NCBI GenBank assembly: GCA_022113835.1
Contig: JAILWY010000018.1
Span: forward strand, 21,103,501 to 21,167,500
DNA length: 64,000 bases
Reading direction: 5' to 3'
Origin: Atopsyche davidsoni
Lineage: Eukaryota; Arthropoda; Insecta; Trichoptera; Hydrobiosidae
Made by a program: the position numbers and the translations under genes. Shown here piece after piece: positions 49,691 to 61,899 of the stretch (position 1 is the stretch's first letter; every line of letters begins with the position of its first letter). The notes under the pieces were generated by a model that saw nothing but the letters and a program-made list of their open reading frames with translations, was not told the DNA's origin and made no database searches.

Positions 49691-50703
49691 ACTTACATTT
49701 AATATATACAATTTAGATTCATCTGCTGTGATACTCAAATATTATATCTTCTTATAATCTGTTCCTATTACTATTACTATTAATATTGATAACTTTATTA
49801 AATTCGCATATATGTGGTGTAATAGAAATGTTAAAGAATGATTACTTGACAGTCCATCGGTTAATATTTTCAAAGACAACTGTTTCAAAAAATTACACAT
49901 ATGTGTAAATTTTCAAAATTATATTAATATTTTTAAACAAACTCCGGAATTGCTAAACAAATTCTAATCGATACGTTTAACATATTTCACAAGGAAATAA
50001 GTGAGATAAATTACCTAAGCTATTATATCGTTGGTAGTCTCGGTCCGAATTTTAACCGATGGCCTTCCGTTCGGTCAGTTCCTTTACTTTTTTTTTAATG
50101 CAATGTACGTATAAAAAAATGATGAACGACTAAGTTTGATTATGATCGAAACAGAAATCAGGATCAACAAATACGAACAACCCAAAGGTTGAAAGATAAC
50201 GAACATTTAAACTTTAAGCTTAACTTTAACTCATAAATATATAGAACTCAGGATGTTAATATTTTGCACACCTAGTTAAGTACTATCCCATAATAAAAAC
50301 ATATATTTGTTAGAAAAAAGTTTTCCATTGAGAAAATGTAAATATTTTATTTAATAGCTGGTTTTTCAAAGATATTAAGTTCAATCGTAAAATCGGGAAA
50401 CCCAAAACTATTATTTCATTTATTACTTGATAATCATTCTCGTCATTTTAAACACCATTTATAAGTAATCTGTTGCAATAAAACAAAGTTATTTCACCAT
50501 TTAAATTGAGTTAATAACTTTGACATAGAAATATAATTTCATGTGTAAGAATGTTTCAGGGATTTTTTTTATTTGTTGTGAGGGAATATTAACTAAATAC
50601 TAAATACTTTTAGTTAAATAGTTTCAAATATTTACCATATCATAATGATTATATTATTTGTCAAATGTTATGTATTGCTTATTACTATTTTAATATTCGT
50701 TTT

Positions 50704-50813
50704 AGGTGATCTTGGGATTTGTATTGGTTTACGCTTTCCGACGTTTCGGTTCCTGAACAGGAATCATCTTCATGGATTGATTAAATACCTAAGAAACCCC
50801 AAGATTACCTAAC
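50704..50813. mobile_element. Short fold-back element with hammerhead-like core
   Basis: Ends TAGGTGATCTTGGG and CCCAAGATTACCTA are inverted with one mismatch. The centre (50739-50773, minus strand) reads ATGAAGA, a stem-loop ATTCCTGTTCAGGAACC-like, then GAAACGTC. This is close to the type I hammerhead core CUGANGA...GAAA known from Penelope-like retroelements. The first core base is changed. Confidence 0.55.
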
Positions 50814-52198
50814 AATAACGTTTATTAGGTAAGTATCGTTTATTATCGATCAATTATATTTGATTTTAAATATGTGGTTACTTGTATTGATTCAAGACAT
50901 TAAATCACCTCAACCTTCAGAGCAATGTAGCCATAATGATTAGCTGCAAAAACAATCAAGCTCACACTGTACAGGTGATACAACTTACAGGTGATCACGT
51001 GCAGCACAGCCTATAAAACGGTGGTTAAGGCACATTCATATTAATAGAATTTTTATTTTAACTTTTTTTTGCTGTAGCGACATATTCTCAGTGACTCGTT
51101 TACTTATTTTCGAGTTAATGGTTTTTAACCTATTTTATAGATAAAAAAATAAAATAATAATCATAAAAACTTTGAGAGGTCTGTTTTTAATTCCTGGGCC
51201 ATCTTTTTAAAAACTCTTTACAGAGGTGATCAAATCATCATACTAATAGCAGTAATAAGCAACAAATATGGATTACCAAATGTGTATTAGTTCACGATAT
51301 ATTTAACTGTACGCCCGTTTACTTTTCAAGGGCTTCGTTGGAGACGTAAGACGTAGTAACACTTATCATGAGAGACATAAGATCTCTCAATTAATTTATT
51401 TGCAATATCCTTGTCATCTAACTAATAGTTCTTCTTTAAGGAAGAAATATTTTTTTTCTATAAATTCTTCTATAATAATAAAAAAAAGAAATGTGGGCAA
51501 ACTTTCGCAAACATTTCAATTCTTACTGTGGCTTTCGAAACATCGGCAGGCGCATGCAATCGCAAGTATTTATGGAAACGCGAATAAATTATTTTCTCAA
51601 ATGAACCGCCATCATAATCGAGGATATTTCGATCTCTTCTTTATTCGATCCACAGCAAAAAATACAATACAGAGAAAAAAAATTGTATCAATTATGCTTC
51701 TATCTCAGACATCACAAAAAAGGAAAGAAACAGATACAGATCCTTAAAATATTTTTTTCAATTTTATTGACATGACAAAAAAATCGTACCTGTTTGTACA
51801 TAGGCTTTAGATTTTCTCTTTTGGGGAGATTTTATTAGTTTCGACAATATTTTATGTTAGCATTATGTTTTAATATTATAATGACCAATAAGGTACTCAC
51901 CAACCAAAGTACTGACCAAGAAGTCAAAAATATTGTATATAAAAATGGTCAACTTGGATGTTATAATACTTCAAATCTGTGTTTGATATATCCCTTCAGA
52001 AAAAAATTATTTTAAATAATTGCACTACTCATATTATTCTGTAATTGCATATCTTGTACTTTGAAGTTCTGTAAAATAAGCAACATTGTAGTCAAACAAA
52101 CTTATCATTTATTAAAACCTCCAATAAAAAAGTCGTAACTGCACTCCTAACAACTTTTTACGTATCATTAATTCATTTTAATAAAATAATCAATATTT

Positions 52199-52373
52199 CG
52201 TAATGATAAAAAGTTACTTTGTATTTTTGTCTTCACTTTGAGTTTATTAGAATTATATGCATAATTTTATGCAAATAATTCTAATAAACTCAAAGTGGAG
52301 ACAAAAATACAAAGTTTCTTTTTATCATTACAATAATGGATCTTCACCAGTCAAATGCCTTGTCCCTCAACAA
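52199..52373 (+). repeat. Hairpin plus conserved tail ('F6', copy 2)
   Basis: Arms of about 66 bp (52199-52265, 52266-52332) with few mismatches and essentially no loop. The tail AATGGATCTTCACCAGTCAA and TGCCTTGTCCCTCAACAA is shared with copy 1, although the arm sequences are unrelated. Confidence 0.85.
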
Positions 52374-52691
52374 GAATCAATATTTCATTCAAAAAAATAT
52401 TCAAAAGAAAAATGTTGAAAGATGATTTACAACATTTTTTGCTCAATCTAATATCAGAATGATTCCATAAATATTCATTGACTTTTTAGGAAAACGTAAA
52501 CCTTTTGGAATATGGTATATGTCACATTTTTAATAATACATGATTAATAGCACTCCTTCAACTTTTGATTGTAATTAATTTATTTAAATTAATCATTCAC
52601 TTTTTGACAAAAATTACACCAAATATCTAAATGACAACTTAATGTGATATAACTTATTTAATGTAATCCTTGAAATGGCTTATCCATTACT

Positions 52692-52712
52692 CTGAAGAAG
52701 ATCTTCGAAAGC
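52692..52712 (+). ncRNA. Hammerhead ribozyme-like motif
   Basis: CTGAAGA, then the very short helix GATC-type centre, then GAAAGC within 21 bases. The stem is so short that it may be chance or decay. Confidence 0.3.
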
Positions 52713-53346
52713 AAAAGCTCTCTGTAATATTTGAGCTATTTGGCGTTTAAGTGTGAAATTTTACAATTTTAGCCTGTCTGTATGGATTTTAATTTTGATA
52801 CAAAGTACACAGTACTTAAAAACTCAACATACAAAATAAATTATAACAAATCAAAATGACAGAATGAGTTTCTTATAATGCACGTGTTCGTGTTTTTAAT
52901 TAACAGATAAATCATTAATTATCTTTCACGAAATATACTAATGCATTTCCTGCTACAACCTTGTTTTAACACATGAGACCTACCCATAAATTATAATATT
53001 CTTACATTATTATTTCTGTACAAGCTCACAAATAATCAAGCTGTATTCTTTTGGGTTGCTTTTTATTGCTGATCTGGTGGCAACCCAATATGCACGTGTC
53101 AACTATCTACCCCCTAAGGTTTATAGAAAGTTTCTCGTTTCTACAGTTGTCGGCTAAAAAATCTATTTTCGTTTTAGAAGATGTGAAAATAAGCACTATT
53201 GAAAAAAAAAGTGTGTTACACTACATAAACTCTAGTATGTATATGATTTCTTTGTTATCTTTGATTCACTATTTATTTATTTTAAAATGGTTGATTCTGT
53301 GCTCTTTCGTGCAAGATTTCAATAGTTTTGTTTCTGCTTTATATAT

Positions 53347-53373
53347 GCTTTCGCCTTCCGAGGATTTCTTCAG
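53347..53373 (-). ncRNA. Hammerhead ribozyme-like motif, probably a Penelope-like element relic
   Basis: On the minus strand, CTGAAGA is followed by a short stem-loop and GAAAGC, matching the conserved core order. No flanking element could be identified, so this is a motif call. Confidence 0.35.
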
Positions 53374-53770
53374 AGTTTTAATTAAAAACACCCATAATAT
53401 CCAACCAAATCAGCTGTTATTTTATGAACTCTTACGTATTATAAAGCCGACCAGATTTTATAATAAATTATGAAAACCTGCTTAAAATAAAACCCATGAA
53501 AATAAATACTCTTGGCAGAAAATACCTTAACAATGTAATTACTGTGTTTAAATTGGTTTAAAATTTAAAAAAAATATTTCATTATATATCATTTAACTTG
53601 ACCCAGATATCAAATATACAATTATTAAAACTCAGTTACAATATTCATACATAAATTTTTGTATTAAATTTAACGCCAGTTGGCAAAGACCATAAATCCG
53701 GCGTCGGATGAATACAAAGTTAGCCTCATATTTTGGCCATCATTTTTCACATAATAAACTCATTAATTGT

Positions 53771-54160
53771 CTTCGCAACGACCTCCGAAGCCTTACGTAA
53801 CTCAACCCATTACTATCCTCCGAGACCAACCGCACCCACCATTGCGTAGGGCAATCTTTTCTGCATTGTTCTAATGTATATATAATGCCAAAACAAGGTT
53901 CCTATCTATGAAAAAAAGCTACATCCACCCATCACATTTTTCACTCCGAAACCTATCCTACTCAATCATTTTTTTTTTGAGCTACAACCTCCAAAACCTA
54001 ATTCAAATCTAACTTATTTATTTATTTCACGACAACCTTCATAGTCCATCCTAACCTAACACATAACATTTCTTCGCTGCGACCTCACAAGCTTCACCCA
54101 ACCTTACCTATGATGTTTATAGTAACGACCTCCAATGCCTAACCTAACCTATTATTTTTT
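53771..54160 (+). repeat. Degenerate tandem array (minisatellite-like)
   Basis: About seven diverged units, each containing a CGACCTCC(A/G)AAGCCT-type block, then CTAACCTAACC-type sequence and a T-rich run. Clear unit starts are near 53775, 53980, 54030, 54080 and 54125. Spacing is irregular (about 45-60 bp). Confidence 0.65.
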
Positions 54161-54483
54161 AATGTCGATCAGTGCTCCTTTTATTACATCCGGTTCAAGG
54201 ATCGTAGCGAGTGTCGGTGAATCCGTTGCGTTCTCAGAATGCAGACTATTCTTGCACAATCCGAGTTCAGTGAAATTCCAACAATCGCCCAGAGTGTTGC
54301 CTCAGACTGGTTGACATTGATTTTGAATAAAAAATAATGTTCAAAAAAATGATTTTGGCCAACACTTTTGACATTCCTGTTTAGAATTTTTAATCTAGTA
54401 CACAATTTTATAATATTGTAATTAATGAATAATGTTTACCTTTTTAAAGTAATCAACGCTCGTATTAGAATCCTGAGAATTCC

Positions 54484-54530
54484 ATGGACGGGTTCAGCAC
54501 AAAAGAGGTGTGCTCTCTCTCTAGAGGTAA
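54484..54530 (+). other. Weak candidate first exon
   Basis: ATGG followed by 14 open codons (MDGFSTKEVCSLSR) and then a good donor, GTAAGC. No partner exon recognised downstream, so this may be chance. Confidence 0.12.
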
Positions 54531-54539
54531 GCAGGTACG

Positions 54540-56149
54540 CCTTTATAATAAATCAATAAATTATTGCAAATCGTGGGCATATACTCACCAGATGCTTTTT
54601 TTTCTTCTAATTCACGCCATTAAAATAAATTTCATGGTTACCATAATTACAGGTAAATAACCGCTTAAGAGTGCATAGCATTGAAACCAATATTATACGA
54701 TATTTCATGGAACGCAATTTCCCATCAAGACGATAAAGCCATATTATAATCTATAAAAGGGAACGCATTGCACACTAATAAATTGATATTTCGGAACTTG
54801 ACGATTGATGACTACGCCGTTTTGTGATTATTAATTAATTAGACATTACTTAATTATATATATTTGTATCAGTTTGATTAATTTCGTACTTTTATGTTGT
54901 AAATTGTTCCGACATATTGTAAAAAATATGGTTTTGAATCTTAAGTTTGAATTTTTATAATTATGACTATTAAATTATTTTCATGATCCAAAAGAAGAAA
55001 TACTTTGATAGGCAAAAAAATTAAGGATATATATATAAACCGGAAACAGTTCCCATTGATTTTGATATTTTTAACATCTGATACTTATCTAACATAGAGT
55101 ATTTATACCTAAAATCATAAATATATTTTGATCAGGCTAATCAGAATGCAGTTTATTTACATTTTTAGGAACCTAATCAAATTATATATAAAAAATAGTG
55201 TGAGCATAAAAAAACATACATATATAGAGATATCGATCGTATTTGATCATGTTTTACAGAATGCAATTAATTGGCATCCTGATTAATCTAATAAACTAAG
55301 ATTTGTGATTTACAGCATTAGTAACGACTCATGGGTATAAAAAAGTATGCAAAGATAAATATCGATCTATAAGTCGCGATCGACAAGTCGATCACCTCTG
55401 GTTTAGATCATTGCTTCTATTACAATCAAACACCTCCGGCCACATAACAACCTGTTCACTCGTGCCCTTGTCAACTTTACGTGATTACGTCGCGAATAAC
55501 TTTTTTTTTCAATCTAAATCAAAACCCACTGTATCTTTTTCCGGAGTTTTTTTACACTCGTCCAAAGGAAGGTACAACATTCTTCTGTGTTTACTTCCAT
55601 TAAGCATTGGTATTTCAGGTACATGCCGCCCTCACGTAATTAGTTTCAGTGCTTTCCATCCGCTTCCTGAATCTCAACGAAACCTTATGTATAAATCACC
55701 ACTGTATGCTGTGTAATAATTATAACAACGGAAATTAAAAATACTATATACAACCTCTGTAATTAAACCTTTAGTTGAAAGACATTGAAAAAATAATTTT
55801 GCGCTTTAGTGCACAATGAAGGGCGCAATCAAATATGCGCAGTTGAATAATCGATTAACTGGAGAGTAAATTTAATAAATGTATTAATATTTTCAACAGT
55901 ATTTTTACTGAATTCTTGAGAGATCCACAAAAAATAACTCATTGGGTATTAAATTATAGGATACGACTACGAATTCGGTCCGGATTATTTATTTTTTTGT
56001 TGTTTTCGATATTTATACGTGATATTTGAATGCTTCATAAAAAAGAAACCATCAAAAACTGATCGCAGATAATCGAAACGATCTCACCGAAAATTCGAGG
56101 TATATATAAGTAGAGTCAAATAATATATTTTCATTATTAAAATTAAAGC
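54540..56149. other. No feature recognised
   Basis: AT-rich. The 101-codon frame at 55411-55716 has no recognisable motif and codon content consistent with chance. Confidence 0.5.
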
Positions 56150-56820
56150 CGGATACACACGCAGCAACACAACTTGCAACCGACTTTCAATTAGCTTGCA
56201 GTTTTCATCTATTTTGGTGTTTTTTTTTTTTTTTATAGTTTAAAATTAACGCTTTCAATTGTGTAGCGGCGGGTGAAGAGGGCTTAAATCAGTGATTAAA
56301 ATAATCGTATTATTTTCGTTACTTGTCAAGCACGCCACAGACGCGGATGTGCCACTGTCATATAGAAAAGGCTGTATTTCTGTCCGATCAGTCCAGTCGC
56401 AGTCGCGTGAACTATTCCTCGACCTCGACCTTTCGCGAGATCCGTGGGTTGGTTGACCGGTACACTTTTCTTGTTTTTATTGAGGAAAACAATCCGACAA
56501 ATCTCCCACACCCGGACCTGCGACTGGCAACACTGTTGAGAAACCGGCAATACGATGCACCGATATCTTACAACCTACAATTCGTGAAGTTTCTCATAGA
56601 ATTTGTCGAGCTTGGAACCCAGCCCCTAAACTTTGTTTTCATGATTTATTTGTTAGATACTGTATCTTTTATACAAAAAATAGAAAATCCTTAAAGACAA
56701 CTCGTCGTTTGCGACCGCAGGTGTAACCACAGCGCGGTTCCCGTACTCGAAGTGTCACGACCTTCTCGGCTCAATGATCTTCTGAACTGTAAAATAATTA
56801 CTGGCGTGACGTCACGTTAC
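56150..56820. other. Unidentified GC-richer block with CRE-like site
   Basis: Several mixed-composition segments ending in TGACGTCA at 56807-56814. Open frames (for example 56323-56694 plus) have no recognisable domain. Candidate promoter or 5' exon of an unseen gene. Confidence 0.25.
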
Positions 56821-58659
56821 GTTATCAAGGAAATCCACTAAACATAATTATCTCTCACACTAGCTAAAGATATCTATATCGATTTATGTACACGATTTTG
56901 ATATCTACAACAGACTGGTTTAGTTTTTTTATACTCCATATTGATCTCTTAATAGGCAAATGCGCTTCCCATCAAAAATAATCCCTTAGCTGCTTTTTCA
57001 TATTTGTTCTGCTCCATGAGGATGCCTCATGAATGTTTGATCTATAATATATGATGTCATGTCTAAATGCGGGTTTTGATTATTAAAGCTGTTTGGTTTT
57101 AACAAAAAATCTCTGTGATAATGAACGAGTTTTTTTATTTCATGACTTTTTTCGATAAATTGATTTGCGAAAGTACCAATATTATATTTTTTTAAATAAG
57201 TAAGTACAATTAACAGTGATGAACTTATCAGTCATCACTTAAAAACGCCAACTAAACCAATTGTGACTTGATTTTTCCTAGGAATATTAATTGTAAAATA
57301 ACTATATATATATTCCTTGAGCAGTGAAAGAATCTGAAGTCACTAAAATTAAATAAATTATTAAGTAATAATCATTTTAAAGCTTTATGTTTATTTTTGT
57401 TAATTAATCCACGGCTGATCAAACACGCGGTTGGATTATCGGTTTATTTAGTGAAAAAGTTACTATAATTGTATCCATATAATAGATAAATAATCAGTCA
57501 AATACTTTGTGTCTTATCGGTAACTTTTATATTTGATTAACCTTTCAGAGACAAGCCAGAAGTTAAAACGTGGAGGTATTTATATATAATGTATATATAT
57601 ACTTGTATAATATATACCTTCACAGATCTTTTAAAATTATAGCATCACTTCTAGATACTTTAGCGATAATAGAATTTTGTTAAAACATATTTTAAAACAT
57701 CTTGTATCATATATCAATTAAAGTGAAGTTTATTTATTTAGATTTATGTATTAACATAAATTATTTTACTTGATTTACCTATATATTTATCATAAGCTCT
57801 GAACCAGGTACCGTTTCTGAACCCGTCGAAATTATGCTAGCAGGTTTCAGTGACTTACTAATCGTTAAAATGCGTTGTTCAAAAGCCGATCAAGTGATTT
57901 AATATTAACCGATCACAATTCACCAAATCGTCAACCCAATCCAACCTTACCTTGCATTATAAATACTTAATTAATGAATGTATTATCGGTTTTTTTATTC
58001 TTTAACGTTCAAGAGTTTCAATCAATCCCCAGAGGTGGTCACAGTACAGTAATAACAGTATTCGATGAACTCTTATTTGGAACTTGCGATTAATTCCTTT
58101 GGTTCTCTCAACATTGATATTCAATCAATTCTATTCGATGAACTTAAGGCCTTATAATTTCACACACATTCACAGAGATAACATGCTATCAAAAGTCGAT
58201 GAATTATTTCGATGAATTCGATATGCCAGGCCGGAGAGGGCGATCGCCTACTTTAGTTTACATTTTAAAACTTGACTTTCATTTGCTCGAAAATAGAAAT
58301 TAGAAGGGCCCAAATCGATAAAACCAGTTTGCTGCCACTTTAAATCTCTTAAAAACAGGAATCTAGTAACTATTCCAAGTGCATGAGAAAATAAGGCAAC
58401 CGTTATAAAAAAAACTACTTGTAGGCGCTGCATCCGGAAATTCGTGTTGTCGGAAGCTGTCATGTGAGAATTACAACTACAACAGAGTGTATCTCTTTCA
58501 TCACTTTAATTAATATAATATAAATCAACACGCGTTCATAAGAACAGCCTCCAAAACATAAGTTTTGAAGGCTGTTTTTAATATAAATACTGCATTTTTG
58601 GGTATCATGCATCTTTTTTTTTTATTTCATCATGGTTCGCCAACTTCTTCATCTTCAGA

Positions 58660-58705
58660 TACTTGAAATTAACGAAAGTGTTTCCTATACCGGAACCGAA
58701 ACGTC
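58660..58705 (+). repeat. Relic of the hammerhead-like repeat
   Basis: TTTCCTATACCGGAACC followed by GAAACGTC matches the right half of the motif at 50739-50773 (minus). The CUGANGA half is lost. Confidence 0.4.
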
Positions 58706-59639
58706 AGAGTTTTAAAAGAGAAATGCGACCCAATGACGTAGTAATTCTAATAAATCATCACATTGTCTATTTGTTTAAACTTTAAGAAATATAAATAAGG
58801 GGATGAGGGAGAAGTGCATTAGAAAATATGTATTTGCTCTATGAAGCTAACATTTTTTTATAAGATACAATTATTAAATTTAAAAAAATAACAGGCGTTA
58901 TTAAAAGTGAATCATTAATAGTTGTTTTACTAAAAATACATGTATTATACATTTCCGAATAACAGAATATTCAGAATTCCGTTTTGATTATTTGTTCTTA
59001 TAATTACAAGACCATCAGCGGTTAAATTACTTTCTTATTTATTAGTTAAGTACTCTAATCCCCTCAAATTGTTTATATTATAAATATGATGTACATACAC
59101 TCGTGAACCAATTCAATCAGAACAGATGTTTTACCTTTATCATTTACCTGCCAATGAAAGAGAGAGAGTAGTTTTTTTTATAAGCCGTAGTTCAACAGCT
59201 CTTTACAATATCTCAATGCCAGATCTGCGGCACAAAAAAAACTAATTCTATATTTGTTTTTGTTACAGATTTTTTTAGATGCGCCGTTGTGAACGAATTA
59301 TTATATAATATAATGTTATACAACAACACTGCGATAATTATTAAATAGAACAATTGCGTTAGCTGCAAGAATAATAAGATGAATAAAACAAGTCACAGGT
59401 GTTTTCGTTTTATACAGTTGGATAATTTTGCCAATTTGCAATTTTAACTCATACGGTTTTATTGTTTACACAACAAACCTGTTTGAGTTTAAAATACAAA
59501 TTCGCGAAAAATTATATAATATGTTTGGTTCAACAAAATCATATGATCTAACAATACTTTGAGCTCATTTTGTACGTTAATTTATACGTCTAATAAATTC
59601 GCATTTAGTTACACCACAGCTACAACATTGATTATATGA

Positions 59640-59745
59640 CCAGACCGCGATAACCGTAGAGATGTGGGTTCGAATTCTACCTAGTTGGTACTATAGTTGG
59701 AATTTTCTTCGTCGTTTCATGTGTAAATCGATTGCCTCAATACTG
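59640..59745 (+). mobile_element. tRNA-derived SINE fragment ('F5')
   Basis: GATGTGGGTTCGAATTCTAC (box B-like) is followed by a tail containing CGTCGTTTCATGTGTAAATC that matches the tail at 18350-18450 (minus). The box A half is not clear. Confidence 0.6.
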
Positions 59746-61359
59746 TAAATTCAAGGATTGTTTTGCAACGCGCCAGGTACGGTTTAAAAAAACGTAAACA
59801 TGAACGTATAACCCAAGTTCTAGAGTAGATGTTGCTGTTCAGAAAAGTTATATATATAATTTATTTTTATTTTTATAAAAACGGTTTAATAAGTCAGTAT
59901 TTAAGTGGCATTTGAGCCATAATAAACACGTGTCGTTGAAGTAAATGCCTCAGCAAAAGCGGTGTCCACCGAGCCCACTGCCATTACACCGCATAAAGCT
60001 TTATGGGAATCGAATAATCACGAGTAATCTTTAGCAGTCCAATCATTATTCATTTAAATTAATTATCAATATGATTCAAAGACAATTGGATAAATTGTTT
60101 ACAAAAATAACTACCACAACGATACACTTATGAAATGTTAAATTAAGCGGGTAGGGGGGAGTCAGTACAAGTAATAAAGCAGAGCTTGCATTTTGATCAA
60201 TCGATGAAATATTTATTTATATACTATGTTTTATCTACATTTTATTCAGAAGAGAACATATGCAATACTATAATACTGCATGCCTCATATTTATCAAATC
60301 TCCCTTGAGCTGAATTCCCCTTGATCTAACCGTCATACGAGTCGTTTTACATTACTTGCGATTATATAAGTATGAACGGTGTCAAGTTTTTACGTTACAT
60401 TTTTTACAGACTGTTAGTAAGTAATGTAATTTCGTTACACAAAAAAGCAGACATAAACACATCGAAAGTCGCAGTTAGCGTAGGTCAAGATTTCGGTCCA
60501 CCGATGCTGATGAAAAAAAAAACCATTAACGGTTTTAATTTATTAAAGTCGAACACTCGCGAGAAATACAGACTTTTATTTTACTTGGTTGTTTTTCATG
60601 ATTTCATTGAATGCATATACTTACTTATATATTTTTTTATAATTCGGTTGTTTGATAAGCATCATAAAAGTTAACATGAATTTCAGTTACTAAATTCGGT
60701 ATAAATATTCGGGCTTGCCTTGCCGCGGGATTCGGTGCTCGGTACTGATTTTAATATCACGTTTTCAAAATCATATATATCAAGTATTCTTTAAATTTTT
60801 TTTGCGAAGTACTTAAAAGGCGAAAGCACATAAAAAATTTATAATGTTATAATATCAACTTTATGTTTTTATTTTACACACATTAAAAATCACACAATAT
60901 TCTACCATTAAATAATCTTTTTTTATCAAAACAACTTACTTTGCAATACGGCCACTTATGATACCTTTACCCTTTTGCGTAATAAATAAGCAGACCAAAA
61001 GAATCGATTTATTATCTCTCAACACAAAATGGCTGTACAATTTTTGAGATTGGTGAACACTTATTTTACGAAAATTGATTTCGGTTTGTTGCCAATCATC
61101 AGAATATCACCATTGTCTAATATATTTTCCATTTAAACAATAATAATATTCATTCGTTTTCATTGCCTTTGATAAAAGTCCGATTTGTAATTTACGGTTT
61201 TAAAAATAAATTTGCAAAACTGGATGATTTGAATTTATCAATATTAATTATTACATATTAATACAAAATAATGAATAGGCCAATCTTTCAAACGCCACAG
61301 TGGAAAATGGCTTCGTCACTGCTATTCACCAAAATCTGGGATTTTTGGGATTATCAAAT

Positions 61360-61440
61360 TATCCAGGTTCTTGGGTGTTATACTGAATTTTTTTTTACGT
61401 TTCGGTTCCGGTACTAGCGCTATTTTCCAGTAGCATCCCT
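61360..61440 (-). repeat. Relic of the hammerhead-like repeat
   Basis: On the minus strand, GTACCGGAACCGAAACGTA. The flank AGGTTCTTGGGTGTTATACTG resembles the end of the fold-back element at 50704. Confidence 0.4.
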
Positions 61441-61493
61441 TTATTTTTAAAGGACGCTTTTGGAAGATTACCATTCGGTTGACAGTTGTGTGT

Positions 61494-61876
61494 CTTCATT
61501 CTTCACCAAGTGCCCCTCCTTAGATGAGGTTGGCGACCATTTCACTAAGCATATACTCATGGTGAGCCAGTGTTCATGGTTTTCTAAGGGGAAAATAGTG
61601 TAGTGGGTTCCCGGGGATCCAATACACCGCAGTTTTATATTGGAAGGTAAAACCTGCGTATTGCTGCTACCCAATAGCATTATTGTATAATGCTTTCCTT
61701 ACAAAGCTCTGGCGTTTTGATCTGATACTCATTCTGCAGCAAGCTACAGAAACAATAGCAGAAGCCACCCCACCTCGACAAGGTACTTCCAGAGCACATC
61801 TCTCCATAATCATTAAAAGTCCATTACTCTATTACCGATCCTCTACAGTACAGAATGGCAGCCATTCACAAGCGAC
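61494..61876 (+). repeat. Interspersed repeat 'F2', uninterrupted copy with empty target site
   Basis: Same family as 42881-43246. It contains AGCATTATTGTATAATG at 61677-61693, the unoccupied form of the site into which the mariner-like element inserted at 24475. Confidence 0.88.
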
Positions 61877-61899
61877 AGCAGCGTGTGTAGCCGAAGGTC

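Larger units (their letters stand above)
43250..50700. other. AT-rich sequence without recognised gene
   Basis: Holds two F3 fragments and the inverted repeat at 48911. The open frames present translate to low-complexity Ile/Phe/Lys/Asn-rich peptides. Confidence 0.55.
56821..61359. other. AT-rich sequence with few relics
   Basis: Only the F5 SINE fragment and the hammerhead-like relic at 58660 stand out. The 100-codon frame 60372-60674 is unsupported. Confidence 0.5.

Noticed and set aside
53051..53473. 140-codon plus-strand open frame
   Set aside because: Hydrophobic, AT-driven composition with no domain. It overlaps a hammerhead-like repeat motif on the other strand, so it is probably chance.
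55411..55716. 101-codon open frame
   Set aside because: No recognisable domain, no splice or start context support, codon content like random AT-rich DNA.
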